A stretch of 64,000 bases of DNA from Alviniconcha marisindica (Eukaryota > Mollusca > Gastropoda > Provannidae), in assembly GCA_018857735.1 (NCBI GenBank), contig JABMCL010000376.1, forward strand, positions 389,501 through 453,500, in the 5' to 3' direction. Within the stretch, counting starts at the first letter, position 1, and each line of letters begins with the position of its first letter. The notes under the pieces are model-generated. The model ran no database searches. It had not been told where the DNA came from and saw nothing but the letters and a program-made list of their open reading frames with translations. Below are positions 1-14,246 of this stretch, piece by piece. Made by a program: the position numbers and the translations under genes.

Positions 1-580
1 CCCTCTTGCCAGCCTCTTGCCGTGAGTGAAGTCCCCTCTTGCCAGCGAGTGAAGTCCCCTCTTGCCAATAAGTGAAGTCCCCTCTTGCCAGTAAGTGAAG
101 TCCCCTCTTGCCAGTGAGTGAGGTCCCCTCTTGCCAGTGAGTGAAGTCCCCTCTTGCCAGTAAGTGAAGTCCCCTCTTGCTAGTGAGTGAAGTCCCCTCT
201 TGCCAGTAAGTGAAGTCCCCTCTTGCCAGTGAGTGAGGTCCCCTCTTGCCAGTAAGTGAAGTCCCCTCTTGCTAGTGAGTGAAGTCCCCTCTTGCCAGTA
301 AGTGAAGTCCCCTCTTGCCAGTGAGTGAGGTCCCCTCTTGCCAGTGAGTGAAGTCCCCTCTTGTCTGTAAATGAAGTCCCCTCTTGCCAGTGAGTGAAGT
401 CCCCTCTTGCCAGTAAGTGAAGTCCCCTCTTGTCAGTGAGTGAAGTCCCCTCTTGCCAGTAAGTGAAGTCCCCTCTTGCCAGTGAGTGAGGTCCCCTCTT
501 GCCAGTGAGTGAAGTCCCCTCTTGCCAGTAAGTGAAGTCCCCTCTTGCCAGTGAGTGAAGTCCCCACTTGCCAGTGAAGT
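1..580. repeat. 23-bp minisatellite at left edge
   Basis: About 25 head-to-tail copies of a 23-bp unit (tgaagtcccctcttgccagtaag type) run from the window edge. Each unit carries GTAAGT or GTGAGT, identical to a consensus splice donor, suggesting the array was seeded by the donor of the SMC4 exon just left of the window. Apparent reading frames here are repeat artefacts. Confidence 0.9.
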
Positions 581-692
581 CAGTGTCAGGTCATTGATAA
601 TAAATGAAGTCACTGGCACTGCAGTAGGTGAAGTCACTGGCAGATACCATGCTGAAATGAACTGGTTTGAAACCGTCTCCATGAATTTTCAG

Positions 693-3301
693 CACAGCAA
701 GCCAGCTGAGGAAGAACATTCCCACGGTGGAAAACGTGGTGAAGAAAGCAACAGACGACCTGAAGAAAGTGACTGAGGCAGAGGCTAAGGCATCAGAACA
801 GGTAACCATCAGTGTCATTATCATCATCATCTTCAACATCATCAACTTCAGCAGCAGCAGCCACTCTGTCCAACCCTTTCTTTCACAACCAGAGTTTTAG
901 TTCTGCCTGCTCTGCCCACCTATGACATTACTCAGTTGGCAGAGGTCCCATTTTCTTTTTTCCTCTTTTAGCCAGGCTTGCAGTGGTACGAGGCTCTGTT
1001 TTCCGACTTTTCTGTTCATCAGTCTTATCTCTTGAGTCTTCGTTCCTTTTCTGTTGTTGCACAGGTGCTATTCTTGTCTTGTATCATACCTTTTCTGTTG
1101 TATGGGTATTGTTTTTGTCCTGCATTGTACCTTTTCTGTTGTTGCACAGGTACTGTTTTTGTCCTGTATCATACCTTTTCTTTTGTTGCACAGGTACTGT
1201 TTTTGTCCTGTATCATACCTTTTCTTTTGTCACACAGGTACTGTTTTTGTTCTGTATCATTCCTTTTCTGTCGTTACACAGGTACTGTTTTTGTCCTGTA
1301 TCATTCCCTTTCTGTTGTTGAGCAGGTACTGTTTTTGTCCTGAGTCATGTCTTTTCTCTTGTTACACAGGTACTGTTTTTGTCCTGTATCATACCTTTTC
1401 TGTTGTCACACAGGTACTGTTTTTGTCCTGTATCATTCCTTTTCTGTTGTTACACAGGTACTGTTTTTGTCCTGTATCATTCCTTTTCTGTTGTTGAGCA
1501 GGTACTGTTTTTGTCCTGAGTAGTGTCTTTTCTGTTGTTACACAGGTACTGTTTTTGTCCTGTATCATACCTTTTCTGTTGCTGCACAGGTACTGTTTTT
1601 GTCCTGTATCATACCTTTTCTGTCATTACACAGGTACTGTTTTTGTCCTGTATCATTCCTTTTCTGTTGTTGAGCAGGTACTGTTTTTGTCCTGTATCAT
1701 TCCTTTTGTTGTACAGGTATTGTTTGTGTCCCGTATCATTCCTTTTCTGTTGTTGCACAGGTACTGTTTTTGTCCTGTATCATACCTTTTCTGTTGTTGC
1801 ACAGGTACAGTTTTTGTCCTGTATCATACCATTTCTGTTGTTGCACAGGTACTGTGTTTGTCCTGTATCGTACCTTTTCTGTTGTTGCACAGGTACTGTT
1901 TTTGTCCTGTATCATACCTTTTCTGTTGTTGCACAGGTAGTTTTTGTCCTGTATCATACCTTTTCTGTTGTTGCACAGGTACTGTTTTTGTCCTGTATCA
2001 TACCTTTTCTGTTGCTGCACAGGTACTGTTCTTGCCCTGTATCATACCTTTTCTGTCGTTGCCCAGGTACTGTTCTTGCCCTGTACCTTAGTTCTTCTTT
2101 TCACTCCTTTTCTGTTGTTGCACAGGTACTGTTTTTGTCCTGTATCATCCCTTTTCTGTCGTTGCCCAGGTACTGTTCTTGCCCTGTACCTTAGTTCTTC
2201 TTTTCACTCCTTTTCTGCTGCTGCACAGGCACTGTACTTTACCTGTTTTCATACCTGTTCCTGCCGTCCCTGTCCTTGTGTTGGCCAGGTGCGCAGCCTG
2301 CGATGCAAGGTGGAGGAGATTCGCGGAGCGCAGCAGGCTGCCAGCACTAAGGGCCGAGTTCTGGACTTTCTGCTGGACCAGAAGAAGACTGGCAAGATTC
2401 CTGGCATTCATGGACGCCTGGTGAGTAAAGTTGGCTGGATTCCTAATACTTGCAGATGTCTGATAGGGCGGGAGTTATTATTGATCGCTTTTATGTAGCG
2501 CTATTCTCTGCTCTTGAGCAGACTCACTGCGCTCATGTCGCATGCGATTCTCGATGAGCGACTGTGTCCTTTTATGGCGCGTATTTTTAACATCCACTAA
2601 CGTGGTGTACTTGACTCTTTCACTTTGGCTAGTTTTCACCCTTAGTGTTTGCGGCAGGAATGTGTGGCCAATGTTGTATGTGGGTTTTTTTCTTTCACTT
2701 TGGCTAGTTTTCACCCCTAGTGTGTGTGACACATGTAGTTTTTCTCTTCTTTCACTTTGGCCAGTTTTCACCCCTTACCCTAGTGTTTGCAGTAGGACTG
2801 TGTGAGCCATGTTGTTTTCCATGCAGGGTGACTTGGGGGCTATTGATGAGAAATATGATGTTGCCGTGTCAACGGCCTGCGGCCCCCTAGACAACATCGT
2901 TGTGGACTCCATGACGACGGCTCAGCATTGCGTGGAGCTGCTGATCAAGCACAACGTCGGTGTGGCCACCTTTATCGGTCTCGACAAGATGGAGAAGTGG
3001 AAGGAACACACAAAGCGGAAAATCACCACGTGAGTTTGGCTTTGGCTGCTTCAGGTTTATTTTCGGGTGCTAACAAGAACCAAAGCTCTGTATGTGAGTA
3101 GATATCTGCATTGTCTGCTTTCTTTTCTCTTTTCAGCCCCCCACCAATCCATTTCCTTGATATCCACAGTATGAGGTCTTGCTGCAGTAGACTTTAAATA
3201 AAATGTTGATGTGATTTTTGGATACACGTGTTAAAGATCCCGCAGCCATTAAAAATGGAGGGGCAAAGGAACTCTTACTCTCAGTCACACACACACACCG
3301 C

Positions 3302-3336
<35 letters not shown>

Positions 3337-6300
3337 CATACATACACCACACACACTGCATACACACCACACACACACACACCATACACATACTACACAC
3401 ACACAGACATACATAATTGTACACACACATACAAGGGATCCTGGTTCACAAGTGGGTAAAATACACCTGGGCCACACCCACATCATTCAAATCAAAATAA
3501 AGTTGCTGAATGGAAAGCATGAACATTTACATATGGTGGTTAAAAACTTCTATGCAAGCAGGTGCATTCAACATGCAATGTTAGGCTTATGAGGTAAAAT
3601 GTTACAAGAGTAATCACAGATGCACACGCGCACACACCAACAAAATTGTTACTGTGGTTCTTCTTGCTACTATGCAGACCTGAGAATGTGCCGCGCTTGT
3701 TTGACCTCATCAAAGTGAAGGACGACAAAATTCTACCAGCATTTTACTATGCTGTTCGCGACACCTTGGTGGCGAAGGACCTTGAGCAAGCTACCCGCAT
3801 CGCCTACGGAAAGACCCGCTACCGGGTCGTGACCCTTGACGGACAGCTCATCGACCAGTCGGGTATGTTCTTCTCTCCCTCAGGTTTACACGTAACATGT
3901 GCACTTGTGGTGGGGGGGGGGCAGAATTCCTGAAAAACTAATTGTGATCCAGATGGCCAAATCTGGATGAAAACCCTCATTCTTCAGCTAGTTGGAGCAT
4001 GGAAGTTAGTGTGGCCTTTTGTTAATTCTGAAATTTAGTAATATAAAAAAACTTCAGGACCAGGTGCAGGTGCACCTCACATGCATCCATGGAGTGCTGA
4101 TGCTACACATGTTTTGACCACTATATAGTACAAGGATAACATTCACCTCCTGCGTCCATGGTGTGCAGATGCTGCACATGTTTTGACCGCTATATAGCAC
4201 AAGGATAACGTTCACCTCCTGCATCCATGGTGTGCTGATGCTGCACATGTTTTGACCGCTATATAGCACAAGGATAACGTTCACCTCAAATGCATCCATG
4301 GTGTGCTGATGCTGCACATGTTTTGACCGCTATATAGTACAAGGATAATGTTCACCTCAAATGCATCCATGGTGTGCTGATGCTGCACATGTTTTGACCG
4401 CTATATAGTACAAGATAACGTTCACCTCAAATGCATCCATGGTGTGCTGGTGCTGCACATGTTTTGACCGCTACATAGCACAAGGATAACGTTCACCTCA
4501 CATGCATCGATGGTGTGCTGATGCTGCACATGTTTTGACCGCTACATAGTACAAGGATAACGTTCACCTCAAATGCATCCATGGTGTGCTGATGCTGCAC
4601 ATGTTTTGACCGCTATATAGCACAAGGATAACGTTCACCTCAAATGCATCCATGGTGTGCTGATGCTGCACATGTTTTGACCGCTTTATAGTACAAGATA
4701 ACGTTCACCTCACATGCATCCATGGTGTGCTGATGCTGCACATGTTTTGACCGCTATATAGCACAAGGATAACGTTCAAGTGTGAGCATGCTCTGAAGTG
4801 CCAGGAACACTAAGCAGACAACTTCAAAGCAGACAACTGTTTCTTGCCCCCTTTTTTTTTTTTACATTAGTGAGACAGGATTCCTAGGCCTTAGGAGATC
4901 ATTGAAAGGTTGGGGGAAATAATCCACCTTTTTCAAAGCCTTGAACATCTGTTTTAAAAAAAAAAAAGGAGAAGAAAGATTAGTTCAGCTTCAAATGAGG
5001 ACTTTGAAAAGTTAATAAATTTTGGTTAGTCCAGTCAAGCTGAAAGGCCATCGATTTTCTGACTGACTTTAAAGGACAAGTCCAAGGTTAGGGGTGATTT
5101 TTGACATGATTTCCGTTAAAGCTCGCTGAGAACAATGATGTAGGTGAAACTGATCTGAGGGTTATAAATGCACGAAAAAAGGCATTTTCTGTCGTACCGA
5201 AAGCATCGCCATGACGCCCAAATGACGTGACCATATGCCTACTACGTCACTCTGGGGAGTCACTGCAAAATGGCCAACTCGAGCTCCGAAGACGAAACTG
5301 ATACTTTGCCCGAGAGACCCACAAGGATACAGCGTATCAGTTTGAGCCTGTCAGGCAGGATTTTGAAAGAGTACCAGAACATCGTGTCAGCAAACCCCAT
5401 GCGGTATTCCATGGAGTTTGTGAAATCTCACTCACTGAAGTGCTCGCTACACAAATGGGCGTGATGCGGCGCAGCAAGAAAGTCAGCTCGTTTGAATTGT
5501 ATAAATTTAATCCACTTTCGCCTCACTGCAGGTCGATTGCGTGGTAGCTCGTGCATTGTTATACCTGGGGTCGTCTGCGAATTGTTACAGTTCGCGGCAA
5601 CACAGTAGGCCGGCATAGTTAACTTTTTGTCGACCACACGCATACACAGTTTGCTGAAGAATCTAAGATGGCAACTGCACTGACTCCCCAGGCTGACATC
5701 ACTTCCAGGAAGGTCTACAGAAAATAAAATCGATTAAAAACCCAATTAAACATTTAATTTTAATTTTTATTTAATTAAATCTGAAACTAGTGACTCATTC
5801 GTCAATCATTTTGATGGTCATTTTGCATACTTAAAAACCTTGGACTTTTACTTTAAGCATCGTGCTTTGGCTGTTACGTGTAAATTAGAATCCTGAAAAT
5901 GGCAATAGTTTCTCATCTGAACTGTAATGTGAAGGGTGTGCATGATCACATGGGGGGATTAAAGTAATTTATGTTGAATAAGGGAGTAATCAAAGTAGGG
6001 GAGTGATTATGGTAATTTAAGTTGAATAGAGGAGTAATCTTTCAGATCCGAGTCACTGATTTCCAAAACAGCTGGTCTTGAAAGTTGGTGATTTTTGGAT
6101 TGAAAAGTTTGTGGGAACTTTGTGAAAAGTTTGTAAGAGAAAGTGAAAGACGACACTACCCAAACATCCCATGCTGTGGTGTGTGTTTTGTTGTTGTTGA
6201 GAATTCGGTTGTACACCTTCTGCCTTGTATAATTGTGTTCATCAAGGTACAATGAGCGGTGGAGGGAAGTCAGTGAGCCGTGGTCGGATGGGGTCGGCAG

Positions 6301-9300
6301 TGGTGAGCGATGTCAACGTGGACCCCAAGCAACTGGCCAACATGGAGAATGAGTTGGAAAAGGTGAGTCAGAGAAAGGAAGAACTGCTCTTCTGAAGGTT
6401 CGTCAAAAAGGGAGTGTAACTGTTGAAACCAAGCTGTGGGCAACATAAAGATTGAGCATTGCCAAAAAAGAAACATTCAGTCTCAGCAGAGAAGCGATGC
6501 TAATGAAATCAGCCACTCGTCTGATGAGAAAAGTTTAGTTGTTGGATTTTAACATCCAATCATCCACACATGATCACGTCAGGACAAAAAAGAAAGGCTA
6601 TATTTCTGTTAAAACTGGCCTGTGGCCTACAGGAATAATCTGAATGAACTGGATAAGATTAATGACAAGGAGTGCATTTCTCTTAGTCCGTCTATTAAAG
6701 GGAACATTTTTCTTGAAACAGGCAGTAAGATATTAGCCAGCCAAGGGGATCCTCCCTTTGGAATTTATAAATTGCAAAATCTTGTCCATAGAGACTATTC
6801 TAAGTACATACGCACACACACAGGCACCCACCCACATGAGCATACTGACTATACAAAGCTTAATTTACACAACCTTAAACAGGCAGCAAAGACTCGAGGC
6901 GGATGATGACAGCAGCACCAAACAGAAAACATGGCAGGTCTGCTGTTGTCCAACACAGACTGCATAAACCATCAGACTGTACAATGATCATCTTAGTGTG
7001 TGAGACAGTGTATTCTTGCTGCTTTCTATGTTTTAACTGCTTGGTGGGGGGGGATTACAACAATGTACTGCAAGATTGGGATATTATGACCACAGGTTTT
7101 AAGCTAACAGCTGTTGTGTTTTAACCCAAACATTTACTATTTTAATGCTGTGGTTCTGCTTCGCTGACTGCCATTGTGAATGCCGTCGTTGCAGGCCAGG
7201 AGGGAGGCGGAGGTGTGCGAGACCAACAAGGCCAAGCTGCATGACCTGGTCCAGAGCAACAGCAAGGACCTGACCACCATGAAGCACAACCTACAGATGG
7301 CCGAGATGAAAATCAAAGTGAGTCGCCCAGCGGGCTGTCCTGCATTGCTTGCTGTGCTTTGTCATTCCTGTGCTGCATGTTGGAAGCGCCTCTCTTCTCT
7401 CCACACCCCCCACCACCACCACCCCCAAAAATGTGTAATTTGTTTAGTTTGAAAACCACTGCCAGACCTGATTCAGGTGAAAGTTCATTCCTGTGCTGCA
7501 GTTGGAAGTGCCTCTCCTCTCCCCACCCCCCAAAAATGTGTAATTTGTTTAGTTTGAAAACCACTGCCAGACCTGATTCAAATGAAAGTTCATTCCTGTG
7601 CTGCGTGTTGGAAGTGCCACTCGTCTCCCCCCCCACCACCACCACCCCCCAAAAATGTATGATTTGTTTAATTTGAAAAAAACTGCCAGACCTAATTCAA
7701 ATGAAAGTTCATTCCTGTGCTGCGTGTTGGAAGTGCCACTCGTCTCCCCCCCCACCACCACCACCCCCCAAAAATGTATGATTTGTTTAATTTGAAACCA
7801 CTGCCAGAGCTGATTCAAATGAAAGTTCATTCCTGTGCTGCGTGTTGGAAGTGTCACTCGTCTCCCCCCACCCCCCAAAATGTATAATTTGTTTAATTTG
7901 AAACCACTGCCAAACCTGATTCAGATGAAAGTTCATTCCTGTGTTGCATATTGGAAGCGCCTTTCTTCTCTCCACACCCCCCACCACCACCACCACCCCA
8001 AAAAATGTGTAATTTGTTTAGTTTGAAAACCACTGCCAGACCTGATTCAGATGAAAGTTCATTCCTGTGTTGTGTGTTGGAAGTGCCTCTCCTCTCCCCA
8101 GCCCCCACCCCCCTACCCAATTTTTTTTGTAATTTGTTTAGTTCCACCCCCCTCCAAAAATGTATAATTTGTTTAATTTCAAACCACTGCCAGACCTGAT
8201 TCAGATGAAAGTGCATTCTGGTACTGCATGTTGGACATGCTGCTCTTCCCCCCACGCCTGCACCTCCCAAAAAATTATTTTATTTGAAAAAACACTGCCA
8301 GACCCGATTCAGATGAAAGTGTATGGGTTATTGAGCAGTGACCTGGCCTGGGAAATGGCCTTTAAAGTTTGGGAAAAGTTTGGACATTTTGAAGTAAAAG
8401 CCCTGTGCGAACCCTGCAAATGTTTAATGCTTGAGCCCTCCTCCTCCCCAGAACAACGATGCTGAAGCCAGATTCAATACAGAATAGCTCTCATCTGTTT
8501 CCACATCGCCTCTGGTACAGCTGTTCAGTACCTCTCTGAGTTGCTTCATCTCTACTCGCCTTCTGGCTCTCTTCGCTCAACCTCAAATGTTCTGTGTTCC
8601 CAGGATGGGCAAGAGGACCATGTGGGATATATCCTTTCAATACAACGGACCTGTGATCTGGAAATCTCTTCCTCTCTCTGTCAGGCATTCGTCTTCACTC
8701 TTCTTTTAGGTCAAAACTGAAAACCCACCTCTTCTCTTCTGCATACTGATGTGTCGTTTTCTTTCTTCTCATTCTACCAACCCATCACCAGTAATATATG
8801 TATCTGTAGTGTGTGTGTGATGAAATGAGCATGTCCATGTCTTTGTAAGCACTGTTACGAGATGGGGCGCCATAAATAATCTGTTATTATTATAATTATT
8901 TTTGTCTCCCATTCTTCGTCCCTCACAGGCCCTAAAGGAGCAAGTGTCTAGCCTGCAGGCTCAGATCAAGGAGCAAGAGGTCAAGGTCAAGGCTGCCGCC
9001 CCAGACAAGAAGCAGCTTGATGACCTTCAGAAAAAAGTCAATGCTTACAGGAAAGGTCAGTATCGCTTTTTTTTCGCTTCAGCTGAAGAATGACTGCAGC
9101 CAACTAGCTGGTTGTTCTGACATGTTTTTGTTGTTGTTTGTTTGCTGTTTTTTGTTGTTGTTGTTGTTTGTTTTTACTGTGTGAAACAAGAAAGATCTGC
9201 TGAAAACTTTAGAGAGTATGAGTATGCTAGGTGATATGATTGGGGTCAGAAGGAGGGGGGGGGGGGGGGTCAAGTAAATTTTAAAATCTAAATATTAAAC

Positions 9301-12300
9301 TGTGCCAATGATGTAGACAACCCCTCTTGTTAATGATGTAAAAAAAACTAAATGAAACATTAAAACAAAAAAATGGACAATGTCCAGTCAACATAGAACT
9401 TGCTAGAGTCCTGGTGACCAAGTAATATGATACTGATAATATTATGTGCCAGCATTTTTGCTGTCAAGCCATACCCCCAGATTGTTTATGTTTCAGTCTA
9501 CTTTTAAAATGTTCTGAGGGGCGTACCCTCAGACCCCAACAGTCTTTAGACGTTCTTACTGCTTACAATTCCCATGCATGGTGATTTTGTGTTGCAGATT
9601 ATGAAAAGTCAGCAGAGCTGTCATCTAAAGTGGAGGCTGAGGTTCAGAGGTGAGTTTGTAAGGCGCTGTCAGTTGGCCTTTGTAGCCAGGTGGACATGGA
9701 ATGTCAATGTTGCAGGCTGCCAAGCAGATCCCCTTTGTAGCCAGGTGGATGGAATGTCAGTGTTGCGGCTACACACCAGATCCCCTTTGTAGCCATGTGG
9801 AATGTCAGTGTTGCCGGCTGCACAACCAGATCCCCTTTGTAGCCAGGTGGATGTGGAATGTCAGTGTTGCAGGCTGCACAACCAGATCCCCTTTGTAGCC
9901 AGGTGGATGTGGAATGTCAGTGTTGCAGACTGCACAACCAGATCCCCTTTGTAGCCAAGTGGATGTGGAATGTCAGTGTTGCAGGCTGCACAACCAGATC
10001 CCTTTGTAGCCAGGTGGATGTGGAATGTCAGTGTTGCCGGCTGACAACCAGATCCCTTTGTAGCCAGTGGATGTGGAATGTCAGTGTTGCAGGCTGCACA
10101 ACCAGATCCCCTTTGTAGCCAGGTGGATGTGGAATGTCAGTGTTGCAGGCTGCACAACCAGATCCCCTTTGTAGCCAGTGGATGGAATGTCAGTGTTGCA
10201 GGCTGCACACCAGATCCCCTTTGTAGCCAAGTGGAATGTCAGTGTTGCAGGCTGCACAACCAGATCCTCTTTGTAGCCAGGTGGATGTGGAATGCTCCAA
10301 TGTTGCAGGCTGCACCAGATCCCCTTTGTAGCCAGGTGGAATGTCAGTGTTGCGGGCTGCACCAGATCCCCTTTGTAGCCAGGTGGAATGTCAGTGTTGC
10401 CGGCTGCACAACCAGATCCCTTTGTAGCCAAGTGGATGTGGAATGTCAGTGTTGCAGGCTCACAACCAGATCCCCTTTGTAGCCAAGTGGACATGGAATG
10501 TCAATGTTACAGGCTACACATCCAGATCCCCTTTGTAGCCAAGTGGAATGTCAATGTTGCAGGCTGCACAACGAGATCCCCTTTGTAGCCAAGTGGATGT
10601 GGAATGTCAGTGTTGCAGGCTGCACAACCAGATCCCCTTTGTAGCCAAGTGGATGTGGAATGTCAGTGTTGCAGGCTGCATAACCAGATCCCCTTTGTAG
10701 CCAAGTGGATGTGGAATGTCAGTGTTGCAGACTGCACAACCAGATCCCCTTTGTAGCCAAGTGGATGTGGAATGTCAGTGTTGCAGACTGCACAACCAGA
10801 TCCCCTTTGTAGCCAAGTGGATGTGGAATGTCAGTGTTGCAGGCTGCACAACCAGATCCCCTTTGTAGCCAAGTGGATGTGGAATGTCAGTGTTGCAGAC
10901 TGCACAACCAGATCCCCTTTGTAGCCAGGTGGATGTGGAATGTCAGTGTTGCAGACTGCACAACCAGATCCCCTTTGTAGCCAAGTGGATGTGGAATGTC
11001 AGTGTTGCAGACTGCACAACCAGATCCCCTTTGTAGCCAAGTGGACATGGAATGTCAATGTTACAGGCTACACATCCAGATCCCCTTTGTAGCCAAGTGG
11101 AATGTCAATGTTGCAGGCTGCACAACCAAATCATGGAGATTGGCGGCTCCAAGTTGCAGGCGGCCCAGTCGCGGGTGGATGCCATTGGGCGCAGAATTGA
11201 CGAAGCCACTGGGCAGATCACCAAGGCCAACGTGGGCGTCAAAACTGCAGAGAGGTAAGATCAGGCTGCAAGACTGATGGTACTATTCAACAGAACTGCA
11301 GAAAGGTCAGAGTTGACTGCAAGACTGACAAAAAGCAGCGGACAAAGATCACCAAGGCTAACTGGGGCATCAGGACTGCAGAACAGTAAATTTGGCAGAA
11401 TATCTGACAAACTCACCAGAATATGAGAAGAAACAAAAATGACAGCATACTTCTTCTTTTTTAAAGAGAAAAAAGTCATCTTGCCATCCTCTCTGCTAAA
11501 GTGGAAGAACAAATTTTCAATCAGGTAGCTGGATTTTAACATCTGTCAACACAGTTTCCAACACAAACACACACCAGAGACTGTCACATAAGCTATCAGG
11601 AGCATGAACAAACCAGAGACGGATGGAAACCATCACGCTGCAGGGATGGAGTCTAAAGAAGCTGCAGGACCAGTCTGTTTACAATTTTACAATATGACTT
11701 TATTGCCAAGTGTCAGTACAGTTGCACTAGGAATGTTTTGTGGTGCCAAGCACACTCATCACACATTCACACCAATCATAAAACATCTTTAGATTACAAC
11801 AACAGCAAACAAACATCCAGGTAAAAAGTCATTCATAAATAAATACATGAGAAATCCCTCTGACACAAACTACGCATACCACATAAAAGGAGATCCCCCT
11901 CTTAAAAATAAATACATGAGAAATCCCACTGACTTAAGCTATGCATACCACATAAAAGGAGGCCCCCCTCTTAAAAATTACTGTTCTAATCAAAGGAATT
12001 ATAAAAACTATCTAAAACAAATTAATTAACCACACTAACACTCCTCAGGAACCTGAAGAAGGCAGAGGAGAAGGTGAAGAGCCTGGAGGAGGAGATTGCG
12101 GAGAGCAAGACCAAGTCGGAGAACCTGATGAAGCTCTTCAAGGACCTGGAGGAACAGGCTACAGCTGTGTTGGAAGATCACCAGAAGGCACAGGTAGAGA
12201 GAGAGACTGCATGATGCTTTGGCTGGCAGGGGTGTCGTGGGGGTTGTTGGCGGGGGGATGAAGGTCTTCAAGGACCTGGTGGAGCAGGCTACAGCTGTGT

Positions 12301-13871
12301 TGGAGGATCAACAGAAGGTGCAGGTAGAGAGAGAGAGAGACTGCACAATGCTTTGGCTGGGTGGGGTAGGGTGGGGGTTGTTGGCTGGCAGATGAAGGTC
12401 TTCAAGGACCTGGGGAGCAGGCTACGGCTGTGTTGGAGGATCACCAGAAGGTCGCAGAGAGAGAGAGACTGCACGATGCTTTGGCTGGGTGGGGTTGGGG
12501 GTTTCTGAGGGATGAAGCTCTTCAAGGACCTGGAGGAGCAGGCCACGGCTGTGTTGGAGGATCACCAGAAGGCGCAGGTAAGAGACTGCACGATGCTTTG
12601 GCTGGGTGGGGTAGGGTGGGGGTTGTTGGCTGGCAGATGAAGCTCTTCAAGGACCTGGAGGAGCAGGCCACGGCTGTGTTGGAGGATCACCAGAAGGCGC
12701 AGGTAGAGAGAGACTGCACGATGCTTTGGCTGCCAGGGAGTGGGGTGGGGTGGGGGATGAAGCTCTTCAAGGACCTGGAGGAGCAGGCTACGGCTGTGTT
12801 GGAGGATCACCAGAAGGCAGGTAGAGAGAGACTGCACGATGCTTTGGCTGGGTGGGGTAGGGGGGGGTTTTGCTGGGGGGTGAAGCTCTTCAAGGACCTG
12901 GAGGAGCAGGCTACGGCTGTGCTGGAGGATCACCAGAAGGTGCAGGTAAAAAGAGAGAGACTGCACGATGCTTTTGGGTGGGGGGAAGGGCCCTTTTAAT
13001 AACCTGGTATTGGCTGCTACTGCTGAAGGTGTAGGATGCTGGGGAGGTGGTGCTAATAGAAAATAGAAAATAGAAACCGGCCCTTGGAGCTTGACCTTTA
13101 AATGGGGGGGGGGTACAGAAATCTGGGGCCTGTGCAAGGACCCAGTGGGGTGGGGGGGGGGACAAGAATAGGGCCACCACTGCACTGGAGTCTTGGCTAC
13201 AAGTGGAGAAGGTTGGGTGAATTTGGGATTGAAAAGTTTGCAGGAAAGTTGGTCAAATTTTTTGGAAATTTAGGGGGAAAGCTAGTCGAAAAATTTCAAA
13301 AGGGGTCAAAAAGTTTGCAGGAAAGTTGGATTTTAATTTTGGGATTTGGGAAAAATTTGCAGGAAAGTTGGTGAATTTTTTGGGCTTTAAAAGTTTGCAG
13401 GAAAGCTGGTCAGTCTTGGAATAAAAACACTGCAGGAAAGTTGGTCAGTTTGGGATTGAAAATTCGGATGAATGTTGTTCAGTGTGAGATTGAAAACTTG
13501 ATGAATTTTGGATTTAGAAGTCTGTAGCAACCATGCTCCAGTGTTGCCTATGTGGTGGTTTCAGGACAAAGTGGCAGAGGTGGAGGCCTCACTGGAAGGC
13601 ATCAGGGCGGAGATCGGGGAGCTTGAAGAGGAGGAAGGGGCCATCAAGAAGGATCAGCTGGAGGTGCGCATGCAGCTGGAGAAGTTTGAAAACATCCTGA
13701 AGGAAAACAAGGCCAAGCTCAAACACTGGCGGAAAGAGGTGAGTCAGGGGTTGTGTTGGCAGCAAAGTGACTCGCATGCATCATCATCATCAGTTCAGGC
13801 ACAAAATTCTCAGTATGTTCATCATCATGAGTTTATTTAGGTGTGATATTTTTCCAGCACTTATCTGAAAT

Positions 13872-13936
<65 letters not shown>

Positions 13937-14215
13937 GGCTCTCTGTCTCTCTCTCTCTCTGAACATGCTATGTTTGTGTGGAAATTCTCATGTATAATGT
14001 TCCACTCACTCATTCATGCCTATATGTATATAAATAATGCCTGTAATTTGATATCTACTCATCAGTAGCTTAGCAAGGACTCATTGTTAGGGTTTTGGCT
14101 AAACCTAAACTACAGTCATTGTAAAATTAAGTTTTCGAGCTTGAGTTCTCTCTCTCTCTCTCTCCCTCTGTCTCTGTCTGTCTGTCACTCTCGCAGTCTC
14201 TCTTTCTCCCTCCCT

Positions 14216-14246
<31 letters not shown>

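Noticed and set aside
1054..2498. Long Cys/Phe/Leu-rich frames
   Set aside because: Pure translation of a 44-bp minisatellite in all three frames; no start, domain or conservation.
4056..4780. CRISPR-like direct repeat array
   Set aside because: Whole units repeat without unique spacers, in an intron of a eukaryotic gene; it is an ordinary minisatellite. The same holds for every other array here.
12430..12999. Glu/His-rich 189-codon frame repeating [10 protein letters not shown]
   Set aside because: Copies of the SMC4 exon end separated by intron sequence. No acceptors precede the copies, and the family has one such segment.
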